Shown here: positions 55,518 through 62,284 of the stretch, one piece after another
Numbering within the stretch: the stretch's first letter is position 1
How the letters are laid out: the number at the start of each line of letters is the position of its first letter
Source: a virus
Virus record (IMG/VR): IMGVR_UViG_3300035438_000894
Span: 1 to 64,000 of that record
Reading direction: 5' to 3' (one strand)
DNA length: 64,000 nucleotides
Made by a program: the position numbers and the translations under genes
The notes under the pieces: generated by a model
Seen by the model: the letters and a program-made list of their open reading frames with translations, nothing else
Database searches by the model: none
Told to the model about the DNA's origin: nothing

Positions 55518-55795
55518 TGGAAAAATTGGTTCATGAATATCTTAATTCTATTGTTGGTGATAACCCCACCTTATCGGTATCGAAAGAGAGTAACCATTTT
55601 GAGAGGGCGTTTAAGATGTTTAGTTATTATTATATTGTGAATGGAGTTAAGGTTGGTTCGAGACCACATAGTGTTAGTAAAATATCTATGAAGTCTGAGT
55701 TATACAATAGTATAAGAAAACTATTTGGATTAAATCATGTGGATACTTCACAATATTTTAATAATTGGTTAAATAATATCCCTGCTGATGAGTAA
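55517..55795 (+). CDS. WFE-family protein, 92 aa
   Basis: MEKLVHEYLNSIVGDNPTLS; YYIVNGVKVGSRPHSV; ELYNSIRKLFGLNHVDTSQY; FNNWLNNIPADE. No tag. It directly precedes the fourth repeated element and the nuclease locus. Confidence 0.7.
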   Translation: MEKLVHEYLNSIVGDNPTLSVSKESNHFERAFKMFSYYYIVNGVKVGSRPHSVSKISMKSELYNSIRKLFGLNHVDTSQYFNNWLNNIPADE

Positions 55796-55808
55796 TTCGT
55801 ATAGTGCT

Positions 55809-55857
55809 CTTCGTCCGGTTTCTCACTTCGTTCGAGGGAATCCCATTCCTTTTTTTC
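55809..55857 (+). repeat. TTCGTTCGATGGAATCCC element, copy 4
   Basis: CTTCGTCCGGTTTCTCACTT then CGTTCGAGGGAATCCCATTC and a T-run; it marks the left edge of the CRISPR/nuclease locus. Confidence 0.6.
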
Positions 55858-55889
55858 ATTATATATTTGGTGATTTGAATTCTTTGTTT

Positions 55890-55897
55890 TATATTTG
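55890..55897 (+). promoter_or_regulatory. Promoter of the TnpB/Cas12-like gene
   Basis: TATATTTG, a variant of the host box, 19 nt before ATG 55917. Its surroundings duplicate those of the promoter at 54439. Confidence 0.6.
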
Positions 55898-55916
55898 CTT
55901 TCTAAATAAATTATAT

Positions 55917-57119
55917 ATGAATCATTTTTTGGTTGAAAGAAAAAAGGGTCCATCTTATGTTGGAGTATCAGTTGAGTATAGGATATACCCGGATGATAAA
56001 CAAAAGAGATGGTTATTTGATATTGGTAATAAATTAAGAGGGGGATATAATCTTTTGGTTAGTGAATTTATTGATGGGAAAGATTTTAAGGACTTTCCTG
56101 CTCCGAACTTAAAGAGTAAATCTCTTTTCTCTAATTATCTTTCAACGATTAATTGGTTTGATAATGTTCCATCAATATTTAGGGAATATGTTTCTGAATC
56201 TTTGGTCACATCAATTAAAAATTTCAGAAAAAAACCAAAATCAAGAAAACCTTCGTATAAGAAAAAAACGAATATATTGAAATTAACGACTAATTCAAAT
56301 AGTATTAGTCGTGGAAGTTTAAGTTTGGATTGGGATAATAATGAAATTAGGTTTGCTCCTACTTTACTTAAAAAAGTTGGGATAAATCCAATTATAAAAT
56401 GTAAGTTTCATAAACAATTCAAAGGGTCTACACCAAAGTTAATGTCAATCCATAGGAAGTCTGATGGTAATTGGTATTTATCTTTAACATTGGATTTAAA
56501 GGATACTGAAATTGTTAAGATTAATAGTTCGGGTAAATCATTGGGAATTGATGTAGGTATTAAAGATATGGCAATTACATCCGAAGGACTTAAATATCAG
56601 GTACCAATTGAGAGGATTAAAAAATTGGAAGATAAGATTTCAATTATTCAAAAGAGTATATCTCGTAAGAACAGATTAAACAAGGGTAAACCTAAATCCA
56701 AAAATTATTGGAGAGTAATTGAGAAGAAGGGTAGATTACAGAATGAATTAAATAATATTAGAAAAGAATATCACAGATATGTTGTTGGTGTTTTAACTAA
56801 AGGTAAGTTTTCTAAAATACAAGTTGAGGATATTCGTTTGTCATTTATGTTACAGAATAAACATATGGCTAAATCCACTGCAAGAATCGGGATTCGTTCA
56901 TTTGTCGATTATTTGGGAAGTGTTTGTAATTCAAAAGGAATTGAATTTAATAGGATTGACCCCCGTAATACAAGTAAGACTTGTTCTAACTGTGGGGATA
57001 TAAATACTGAGTTAAAGTTATCCCAAAGGGAATGGACCTGTAAGTCTTGTGAGGAACACCACGATAGAGATATAAACGCAGCAAAAAATATCAGAGAAAG
57101 TTTGTTAGTTAGAGAATAA
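55917..57119 (+). CDS. TnpB/Cas12f-like RuvC nuclease, 400 aa
   Basis: Residues about 14-50 hold the TnpB N-terminal signature (VGVSVEYRIYPDDKQKRWLF). RuvC-I is LGIDVGIKDMA with D212; RuvC-II is KIQVEDIR with E304; a zinc ribbon uses C356, C359, C375 and C378; RuvC-III is HDRDINAAKNI with D383/D385. All catalytic residues are present. Length fits TnpB and the smallest Cas12f proteins. No TnpA or IS200/IS605 ends are seen. On the same strand, 5 nt after the stop, begins a promoter leading to a guide-like RNA region and a CRISPR array. I infer an RNA-guided DNA nuclease. ATG 55917 follows the promoter; the longer frame would run through it. Confidence 0.9.
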   Translation: MNHFLVERKKGPSYVGVSVEYRIYPDDKQKRWLFDIGNKLRGGYNLLVSEFIDGKDFKDFPAPNLKSKSLFSNYLSTINWFDNVPSIFREYVSESLVTSIKNFRKKPKSRKPSYKKKTNILKLTTNSNSISRGSLSLDWDNNEIRFAPTLLKKVGINPIIKCKFHKQFKGSTPKLMSIHRKSDGNWYLSLTLDLKDTEIVKINSSGKSLGIDVGIKDMAITSEGLKYQVPIERIKKLEDKISIIQKSISRKNRLNKGKPKSKNYWRVIEKKGRLQNELNNIRKEYHRYVVGVLTKGKFSKIQVEDIRLSFMLQNKHMAKSTARIGIRSFVDYLGSVCNSKGIEFNRIDPRNTSKTCSNCGDINTELKLSQREWTCKSCEEHHDRDINAAKNIRESLLVRE

Positions 57120-57124
57120 TTACT

Positions 57125-57163
57125 TATCTTTGTATCATAATAAAAAAGTTCTTAAACATATTG
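57125..57163 (+). promoter_or_regulatory. Promoter and boxA-like element of the CRISPR RNA
   Basis: TATCTTTG at 57125-57132 is followed by GTTCTTAAACATATTG at 57148-57163. The latter differs at one position from the element before the structured RNAs at 9439. boxA-type antitermination is known to protect rRNA and CRISPR transcripts from Rho. Confidence 0.6.
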
Positions 57164-57335
57164 GTAACTCGCGTGTGTGTAACACGTTAAAAGGTTAAAA
57201 CACTGTATGCAGATATAACCCGGGTAAAAGAACACGGTCAACGTGTGATTGCCGGAACGGTTAGGCGGCTAGGGGTCTCAAAACCTCATTATCCGAGAAC
57301 GGATAGACTATCACAATTTCATTTGAAAAGCCATT
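57164..57335 (+). ncRNA. Possible guide scaffold / tracrRNA region
   Basis: About 170 nt without an ORF between promoter and array. It includes CGTGT/ACACG and GCCG/CGGC stems. GTGTGATT (57243-57250), followed by GCC, can pair with AATCA-CAC of the repeat (one bulged T) and with its GG, a candidate anti-repeat. At 57310-57330 ATCACAATTT and ATTTGAAA echo the repeat in the same orientation. The role as tracrRNA is inferred. Confidence 0.5.
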
Positions 57336-57622
57336 ATTGGGATGTGTCTCGATTTTAAAGGTAGTCACAACGAGGACACCGATATAAACCTCGTTAATAG
57401 GGTTGGGAATCATCACAATTTGAAAGGTAGTTACAACATAAAATCCCCAATTGAATAACATTTTGAGTTGGGAATCATCACAATTTGAAAGGTAGTCGCA
57501 ACCGCTGTAAGTTAGCCTCAACGAAATTCAAAGTTGGGAATCATCACAATTTGAAAGATAGTCACAACATAACATTTTAACTCTAACAGGGGAGCAAGTT
57601 GGGAATCATTACAATTTAAACA
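57336..57622 (+). CRISPR. CRISPR array, 36-nt repeats, four spacers
   Basis: Repeats at 57336-57371 (degenerate 5' half), 57402-57437, 57467-57502 and 57533-57568, and a last one from 57598 with a degenerate 3' end after about 57622. Consensus GTTGGGAATCATCACAATTT then GAAAGGTAGTCACAAC. Spacers are 57372-57401 (30), 57438-57466 (29), 57503-57532 (30) and 57569-57597 (29) and are all different. The repeat ends GTTG/CAAC are complementary. Degenerate first and last repeats, spacing and lack of an ORF are typical of CRISPR. No cas1/cas2 nearby. Confidence 0.9.
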
Positions 57623-57745
57623 CAAAAAAAAAATGTTACCAATATGTTTTTAAACATACCCCATTTCTTTAATTAGATTTGGGGTTTTTTATTTGACATA
57701 ACCATAAATTAGAATTATACTTTTATTCCATAAGGTATATTCATT
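57623..57745. other. Short region after the array
   Basis: Holds the array terminator and the upstream region of the cupin-like gene; no ORF. Confidence 0.4.
57659..57692 (+). terminator. Terminator of the CRISPR transcript
   Basis: CCCCATTTCTTTAATTAGAT then TTGGGGTTTTTT: stem CCCCA../TGGGG with T-run, 37 nt after the last conserved repeat base. Confidence 0.8.
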
Positions 57746-58153
57746 ATGGTAAAAACAAAAACAATTTCATTTCTAAAATACAATAAGTTCGAGTTCGGGG
57801 AACAGGTCGTTAGTCAATTCGTGGTCTTTGAGTGTAAGTGGTTATTCTCCATCATCTTTTTTTATTTTCATAAATCTCTTGGTAGTCAGGACCGGTTTCA
57901 TACCCACGCTTTTAATGCGTGGTCTGTGAAACTGTTTGGTGAGTATGATGAACAAATCTTGGATGATGAGGTTAGTGGAGAATATCGTATTGTTCGTAGG
58001 GAGAAAGTCTTGGTTTATTTTCCCCGGGATTCATATCACCGGATTTCTAATAGTAACGGATGTATGACCGTATTGTTTTCCGGTCCATGGAATAAAACTT
58101 GGAAGGAATATATTGATGGGGAGGTGGTTCATTATGGGTGGGGGCGGGAGTAG
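57746..58153 (+). CDS. Cupin-like protein, 135 aa
   Basis: A beta-rich protein with DRFHTHAFNAWSVKLFGEYD (His pair near residues 52-54), later FPRDSYHRISN and CMTVLFSGPWNKTWKEY, the order of a cupin metal site (H-x-H...E...H). I recall similar phage proteins annotated as cupins; the substrate is unknown. It follows the CRISPR terminator. Confidence 0.65.
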   Translation: MVKTKTISFLKYNKFEFGEQVVSQFVVFECKWLFSIIFFYFHKSLGSQDRFHTHAFNAWSVKLFGEYDEQILDDEVSGEYRIVRREKVLVYFPRDSYHRISNSNGCMTVLFSGPWNKTWKEYIDGEVVHYGWGRE

Positions 58154-58223
58154 TCTCACTTCGTCCGGTCACTCACTTCGTCCGGTCACTCACTTCGTTC
58201 GATGGAATCCCAACCCTTTTTTT
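58152..58223 (+). repeat. TTCGTTCGATGGAATCCC element, copy 5, internally triplicated
   Basis: TCACTTCGTCCGG occurs in tandem (58156, 58171 and, as TCACTTCGTTCGATGG, 58189) before GAATCCCAACCC and a T-run, evidence of slippage or unequal exchange. Confidence 0.6.
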
Positions 58224-58266
58224 GGTTATGTGGAATCTTTGTTATATCTTTGTAAAAAAGTAGTAT

Positions 58267-58644
58267 ATGAAAAATGAAGATACTTTATTTCCATCCCCGA
58301 ACGATAAGAAAATTGAAGTCCCCGATACATTAAAGGTTGTCATACTGAAGATGTGCCCCGAGATTATTGATGTTGTTTCCACAGGATATAGGGAACAAAT
58401 TATATATGACCCAATAAACTTCTCCCCGATATATAAATATTTGGTTGGAGTTGACATCCATTTTGATAACCACAATGGAATGAAGAAAAGTAAACATGAA
58501 TATAGTACGGAGATTAATGATTATTTTAAAATGACTTACGGTAGTGAGATGGGATTTGTATCATTCCATGTTCAGTCATTTATATTCCCCCCTGAAAAAA
58601 ACAATAAGGATAAATTCTTTGAACTGTTTGAAAAAGTTAATTAA
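58267..58644 (+). CDS. Hypothetical protein, 125 aa
   Basis: MKNEDTLFPSPNDKKIEVPD; YLVGVDIHFDNHNGMKKSKH. A TATCTTTG box is at 58245-58252, 14 nt upstream. Function unknown. Confidence 0.7.
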   Translation: MKNEDTLFPSPNDKKIEVPDTLKVVILKMCPEIIDVVSTGYREQIIYDPINFSPIYKYLVGVDIHFDNHNGMKKSKHEYSTEINDYFKMTYGSEMGFVSFHVQSFIFPPEKNNKDKFFELFEKVN

Positions 58645-58771
58645 TAAAGTTCTAAATAATTCCATTGAGGGATTTGTGTGCTATGAATACAAAGAATCTT
58701 ATTGGATTATTAATCCTATCACAAATCAGTGGGTTTTTTATTGCTCATACTTTTTTGGAAATATAAAATAA
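58620..58771 (+). pseudogene. Remnant of a WFE-repeat gene
   Basis: LKKLINKVLNNSIEGFVCYE then YKESYWIINPITNQWVFYC resembles the start of the 59079 protein (INTLINSSVQGVDTYNHNGS; WLIFTESKQWVIEL), but there is no suitable start codon and it stops before the rest of the domain. It overlaps the end of the 58267 gene in another frame. Confidence 0.5.
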
Positions 58772-58804
58772 TATTCGTATCTTTGTCAAATAAAAAAGAA
58801 ACAA

Positions 58805-59086
58805 ATGGATGGATTAACAATTGGTGTAACGTGGAGACGTGAAAACGATAGAAACTACTTTGACATTGGATTCCCAAAAGACCAAGAGGCATTATCTGTT
58901 AAGGAATCAACAATGATGTTGGCTGCGGGTATGTCTTTATTAATGAAGGCTGGACATAAAAACGGAGATTTTAAAGATTACGAGATGATGGAACATGTAA
59001 TTAATTATTTGAAAAGTGAGTTTGTATCCACAGAATCTTTTGAAGATGCTGAGATTCAACCAAATATATTTAAAAATAATGTCTAA
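58805..59086 (+). CDS. Hypothetical protein, 93 aa
   Basis: MDGLTIGVTWRRENDRNYFD and onward; TATCTTTG box at 58778-58785. A helical middle (STMMLAAGMSLLMKAGHKNG). It overlaps the start of the next gene. Confidence 0.7.
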   Translation: MDGLTIGVTWRRENDRNYFDIGFPKDQEALSVKESTMMLAAGMSLLMKAGHKNGDFKDYEMMEHVINYLKSEFVSTESFEDAEIQPNIFKNNV

Positions 59087-60032
59087 TAAAAAGATTATGG
59101 GAAAAATAATAAACACCTTAATTAATTCTTCTGTCCAAGGTGTTGACACATATAATCATAATGGTTCCACTTGGTTAATCTTTACGGAGTCCAAACAATG
59201 GGTGATAGAATTAACTGAAAGTAAAACCCTGTGGTATAATTTTAATTTCTTTAAAAATCTTTTTGGGTATGCCTCATTGGAGGTTGTTCAAAACCAACAC
59301 CTCATCACAAAATGGGTAGAAGATAATGTAATGAATGGTTCTAAGAATACCGCGTCACCATCTCAAACACCATCATATAATCTGATGGAGGTTTTTGAGA
59401 ATGGGATTAAAGAAACTTGTTGGAACCCGGAAGATAATACAAGTTGGGTTGAAAATGTTATTAAAGGCGGAGTAAAAGAAACCTGTTTGGAAATGAACAT
59501 TACTGAAGGTGAGGTTGATGACATCATACAAGATGGTGTGAAGAAAACTAAAGGGGTGAAACTAACCAACAAATCATTACAAATGGATGGTTCTTGTGTT
59601 ATTGAAATTGTCATACAAGATGGAGTGAAAATGACTTCAAAATTAGAATCTCGTGAATATACCGGAGACATTGATGATGCACTTGAAAATGGTGTTAAAA
59701 GTTCTAACCCACGACAATATGTGGGAGAAGACATAATTGATAAGGTGATTGACAAGGGTGTTAATGAAACTTACTATGATGTATATCAACACAAAGGAAG
59801 AATTGATGGTGTGATTAAAAATGGAGTTAAAAAAACAAAAAAATTGAATGAGGTCGTTGTTGATTGGATTGGTGATATAATTGAGAATGGTGTAAAAGAA
59901 ATAAAACCATTACCAGACCAAAGTGGAGAACTAATAGGTTATGGTAATTATTATCACGGTAAAGAAGATAGAACAAAAGCTTTTATAGATTATCTTGAGG
60001 AAACACTTGAGAAGGGTGTTAAAATTAATTAG
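59079..60032 (+). CDS. WFE protein with about ten diverged protein repeats, 317 aa
   Basis: Residues 1-80 are the WFE domain (MSNKKIMGKIINTLINSSVQ; STWLIFTESKQWVIELTESK; HLITKWVEDNVMNG). About ten units follow with the pattern (V/I)-x-x-(V/I)-I-x-x-GVK-x-T, such as VENVIKGGVKETC, VDDIIQDGVKKTK, IDGVIKNGVKKTK, IGDIIENGVKEIK, mostly 21-23 residues apart. The DNA of the units is well diverged although the peptide is conserved, unlike the 40-44 kb arrays. ATG 59079 matches paralog length; ATG 59097 is possible. Confidence 0.75.
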   Translation: MSNKKIMGKIINTLINSSVQGVDTYNHNGSTWLIFTESKQWVIELTESKTLWYNFNFFKNLFGYASLEVVQNQHLITKWVEDNVMNGSKNTASPSQTPSYNLMEVFENGIKETCWNPEDNTSWVENVIKGGVKETCLEMNITEGEVDDIIQDGVKKTKGVKLTNKSLQMDGSCVIEIVIQDGVKMTSKLESREYTGDIDDALENGVKSSNPRQYVGEDIIDKVIDKGVNETYYDVYQHKGRIDGVIKNGVKKTKKLNEVVVDWIGDIIENGVKEIKPLPDQSGELIGYGNYYHGKEDRTKAFIDYLEETLEKGVKIN

Positions 60033-60061
60033 ACCTACCTAAGGAAACTCCGATTCATGAA

Positions 60062-60068
60062 TATTTAT
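60062..60068 (+). promoter_or_regulatory. TATTTAT late-type box
   Basis: 4 nt before the ATG at 60073. Confidence 0.5.
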
Positions 60069-60072
60069 TGGA

Positions 60073-60363
60073 ATGAAGATAATAATAACAGAAACCCAAC
60101 AAGAAAGATTATTTAAGATAATTTCAAATCTCTTGGATGACAAATACAGTATTGAATATACCAATGATAATCATTGGGTCTGGTATGATGGATATGCCGC
60201 AAGAATGAGATTAATTCCTAATGGTGAACTACGAGTTAGTTCAATAATGATAGATTATCTTGTTTCACTATTTGGTTTAAATGAAGAAACATTAAAAGAC
60301 TTTATAAAATATTACATGTCAATACACGATAAAGAATTTAATAGACTATTCATTATTGGTTAA
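60073..60363 (+). CDS. Tagged WFE-family protein, 96 aa
   Basis: MKIIITETQQERLFKIISNL; WVWYDGYAARMRLIPNGELR; MIDYLVSLFGLNEETLKDFI. The end (KYYMSIHDKEF) replaces the W-F-E helix. Confidence 0.75.
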   Translation: MKIIITETQQERLFKIISNLLDDKYSIEYTNDNHWVWYDGYAARMRLIPNGELRVSSIMIDYLVSLFGLNEETLKDFIKYYMSIHDKEFNRLFIIG

Positions 60364-60379
60364 ATAAAAAAAAAATATT

Positions 60380-60565
60380 ATGGAATATAAAATTAATAAA
60401 GAAGAAAAAACTATTACAATTTTTGATAGTGCGGGTAAAGTTGATGAGATTAAATCAATAATGTCATTATTCCCCGATTACACTTTAAAAACTGGAACCC
60501 CAAAACAGGAATGTGTATGTGACCCCGATAAAGGTGGTGATGGTGTGTGTAAATGTGAAAAATAA
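60380..60565 (+). CDS. Small Cys-rich-ended protein, 61 aa
   Basis: MEYKINKEEKTITIFDSAGK and a C-terminal CVCDPDKGGDGVCKCEK with four cysteines, a possible metal site. Unknown function. Confidence 0.6.
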   Translation: MEYKINKEEKTITIFDSAGKVDEIKSIMSLFPDYTLKTGTPKQECVCDPDKGGDGVCKCEK

Positions 60566-60581
60566 AAAGAAATTAAAATAA

Positions 60582-60863
60582 ATGATGACAAGAAAATTAA
60601 GCAAACACATCGAAGATGAGCTCTTCGATAAAGAAAAAAGGGATATACCAACTGTGTTTCCTGAACAAAGAGTAAAATTACAAGAAAATGTTGAACCTAA
60701 ACCGGTTAAAAAGAAAAAACCTTACTATCGAAAGAAATATAATAAACCAAAAACTATTGAGATTATACCGGAACCGACTAAAAATTATGGTTTTTTTGTT
60801 GGGGTATTAGTTGGATTTCTTTCGGGTTTATTGGTTTCTTTAATTTTTACTATATTAACTTAA
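60582..60863 (+). CDS. Basic protein with C-terminal membrane anchor, 93 aa
   Basis: A Lys/Arg-rich body (KPVKKKKPYYRKKYNKPK) and a hydrophobic helix at residues 72-93 (FFVGVLVGFLSGLLVSLIFT). A tail-anchored topology. Function unknown. Confidence 0.6.
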   Translation: MMTRKLSKHIEDELFDKEKRDIPTVFPEQRVKLQENVEPKPVKKKKPYYRKKYNKPKTIEIIPEPTKNYGFFVGVLVGFLSGLLVSLIFTILT

Positions 60864-60871
60864 TAAAATAA

Positions 60872-60901
60872 CAACCCTACTCTAATCGGTAGGGTTTTTT
60901 T
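60872..60901 (+). terminator. Intrinsic terminator
   Basis: AACCCTACTCTAATCGGTAGGG stem-loop (AACCCTAC/GGTAGGG in two parts) with a T-run. Confidence 0.8.
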
Positions 60902-60915
60902 ATTATCTTTGTTGG

Positions 60916-61176
60916 ATGAAAAATTTGGTATTTAAATATTTTGATACTTTTTGTTACGGGGAACTGTGTGAGGATGTAGAACACAAAAATTGGCTTAAAC
61001 CCGATAACCTTTCGGACGCTTTCGGGTATTCAACAGAGTGTAATCAGATTTTTTATAACGAATTACTACAACATAACATCTATTCGATGTTTAGTGTTGG
61101 TAGAACTGAATTTAGAGAACTTTTGGGTGAGTGGTTTGAACACCGGTATCAATTACCGGTTTCGATGGTTTTATAA
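60916..61176 (+). CDS. WFE-family protein (LVFKYFD start), 86 aa
   Basis: MKNLVFKYFDTFCYGELCED; helix LLQHNIYSMFSVGRTEFREL; LGEWFEHRYQLPVSMVL. A TATCTTTG box at 60904-60911 ends 4 nt before the ATG (leaderless). Confidence 0.75.
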   Translation: MKNLVFKYFDTFCYGELCEDVEHKNWLKPDNLSDAFGYSTECNQIFYNELLQHNIYSMFSVGRTEFRELLGEWFEHRYQLPVSMVL

Positions 61177-61198
61177 TTACTCTTTTTAACCTTTTAAG

Positions 61199-61205
61199 TA
61201 TTTAT
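61199..61205 (+). promoter_or_regulatory. TATTTAT late-type box
   Basis: 4 nt before the ATG at 61210; drives the run of WFE genes to 62167. Confidence 0.5.
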
Positions 61206-61209
61206 CATT

Positions 61210-61530
61210 ATGAATAAAAAGAAACGATTGGTATTTAAATATTTTGATATGATATATTCCGATTATAAAAAACACATGCGTAGACCGGTAACCATGGAGT
61301 CACCAAATGTTTTATTTGAATATAAAAATGAGGATGGTAATGTCGCATTTAAATTCGATACTTCTACTCAAATATTAAATTTTAATAATAAGGATTTTTA
61401 TACTGCATTGAATATGTTAGGATTCACTACTTCAGAGTTTGCAAACATATGTAAAGAATATGCCGCGGATAAATTTGATTCAACAGTCATATTGAGGTCA
61501 CCAATTTATAATTCATTAAAAAATAAATAA
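61210..61530 (+). CDS. WFE-family protein (LVFKYFD start), 106 aa
   Basis: MNKKKRLVFKYFDMIYSDYK; NVLFEYKNEDGNVAFKFDTS; DFYTALNMLGFTTSEFANIC. The C-terminal W-F-E is replaced by KEYAADKF. Confidence 0.7.
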   Translation: MNKKKRLVFKYFDMIYSDYKKHMRRPVTMESPNVLFEYKNEDGNVAFKFDTSTQILNFNNKDFYTALNMLGFTTSEFANICKEYAADKFDSTVILRSPIYNSLKNK

Positions 61531-61532
61531 TT

Positions 61533-61859
61533 ATGGAATATATTATAACAGAGTCTCAATTCTCCACAATTCAGACAAATAACCCCGGTTCCATTATCAG
61601 AATGGTGCGAAAATTCTATAATTCCATGGATATGGAAGGTATTTGTGAGTTAGATGTTGGATATGACGAGGAAGATAACAATTTTCATTGTTATTTAATT
61701 ATCGATAAGGATTGGTATACTAAAAACCCTATTGAAAAAGATTTAAAAAACGCTAAAATTCGTAAATATGCAAAGGAACTTAAAGAAAAAATAAACAATT
61801 ATTTGGGAATTTATATGTTTGTTGGACATTATGTAAGTCCATTACCTTGTGAATCATGA
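61533..61859 (+). CDS. IITES-tagged protein, 108 aa
   Basis: MEYIITESQFSTIQTNNPGS; ICELDVGYDEEDNNFHCYLI; ELKEKINNYLGIYMFVGHYV. It overlaps the next ATG by 4 nt. Confidence 0.75.
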   Translation: MEYIITESQFSTIQTNNPGSIIRMVRKFYNSMDMEGICELDVGYDEEDNNFHCYLIIDKDWYTKNPIEKDLKNAKIRKYAKELKEKINNYLGIYMFVGHYVSPLPCES

Positions 61860-62167
61860 GATACATTATAACTGAAAGTAGATTAACCTCAATAATTGAA
61901 AATTGGTTGAGTGATAATTACGGTAATTTGGTAAGTGCGGTTATGGGTGGATATAGATTATATGTCCCATCTGAAGACGACATAACCGTTATTTTTTCTG
62001 TCAGCCCAAATTCGGAGAATCTAATTATGACTGAGAAACTTTTTAATTCTATGATAGATTTATTTGGAATAGAAAAAGAAGGAATAATTAGTGGTCTTGT
62101 GATGAAATGGTTTAATGAAAAATATAATCAAAAAGTTATTCGATTTAGAATTGAGCGTTTCTCATAA
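61856..62167 (+). CDS. Tagged WFE-family protein, 103 aa
   Basis: MRYIITESRLTSIIENWLSD; GGYRLYVPSEDDITVIFSVS; FNSMIDLFGIEKEGIISGLV; MKWFNEKYNQKVIRFRIERF. A full-length family member. Confidence 0.8.
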   Translation: MRYIITESRLTSIIENWLSDNYGNLVSAVMGGYRLYVPSEDDITVIFSVSPNSENLIMTEKLFNSMIDLFGIEKEGIISGLVMKWFNEKYNQKVIRFRIERFS

Positions 62168-62284
62168 GTCTATATTTTCCACTAAAAAGAGAAAATTAAG
62201 TATAATTGTCCTTTATTTTCTATTATAACCAGACACTGAGCAAATATTTTCCATTATAACAAGATACTTATAATAAAATAACAA

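Noticed and set aside
55917-57119. An IS200/IS605 transposon carrying tnpB
   Set aside because: No TnpA gene, no subterminal palindromes or target motif seen at the edges, and a CRISPR array plus terminator follow instead. It cannot be fully excluded without comparative data.
57261-57521. Minus-strand 86-codon ORF over the CRISPR array
   Set aside because: It translates the antisense of repeats and leader, with no promoter and no family resemblance.
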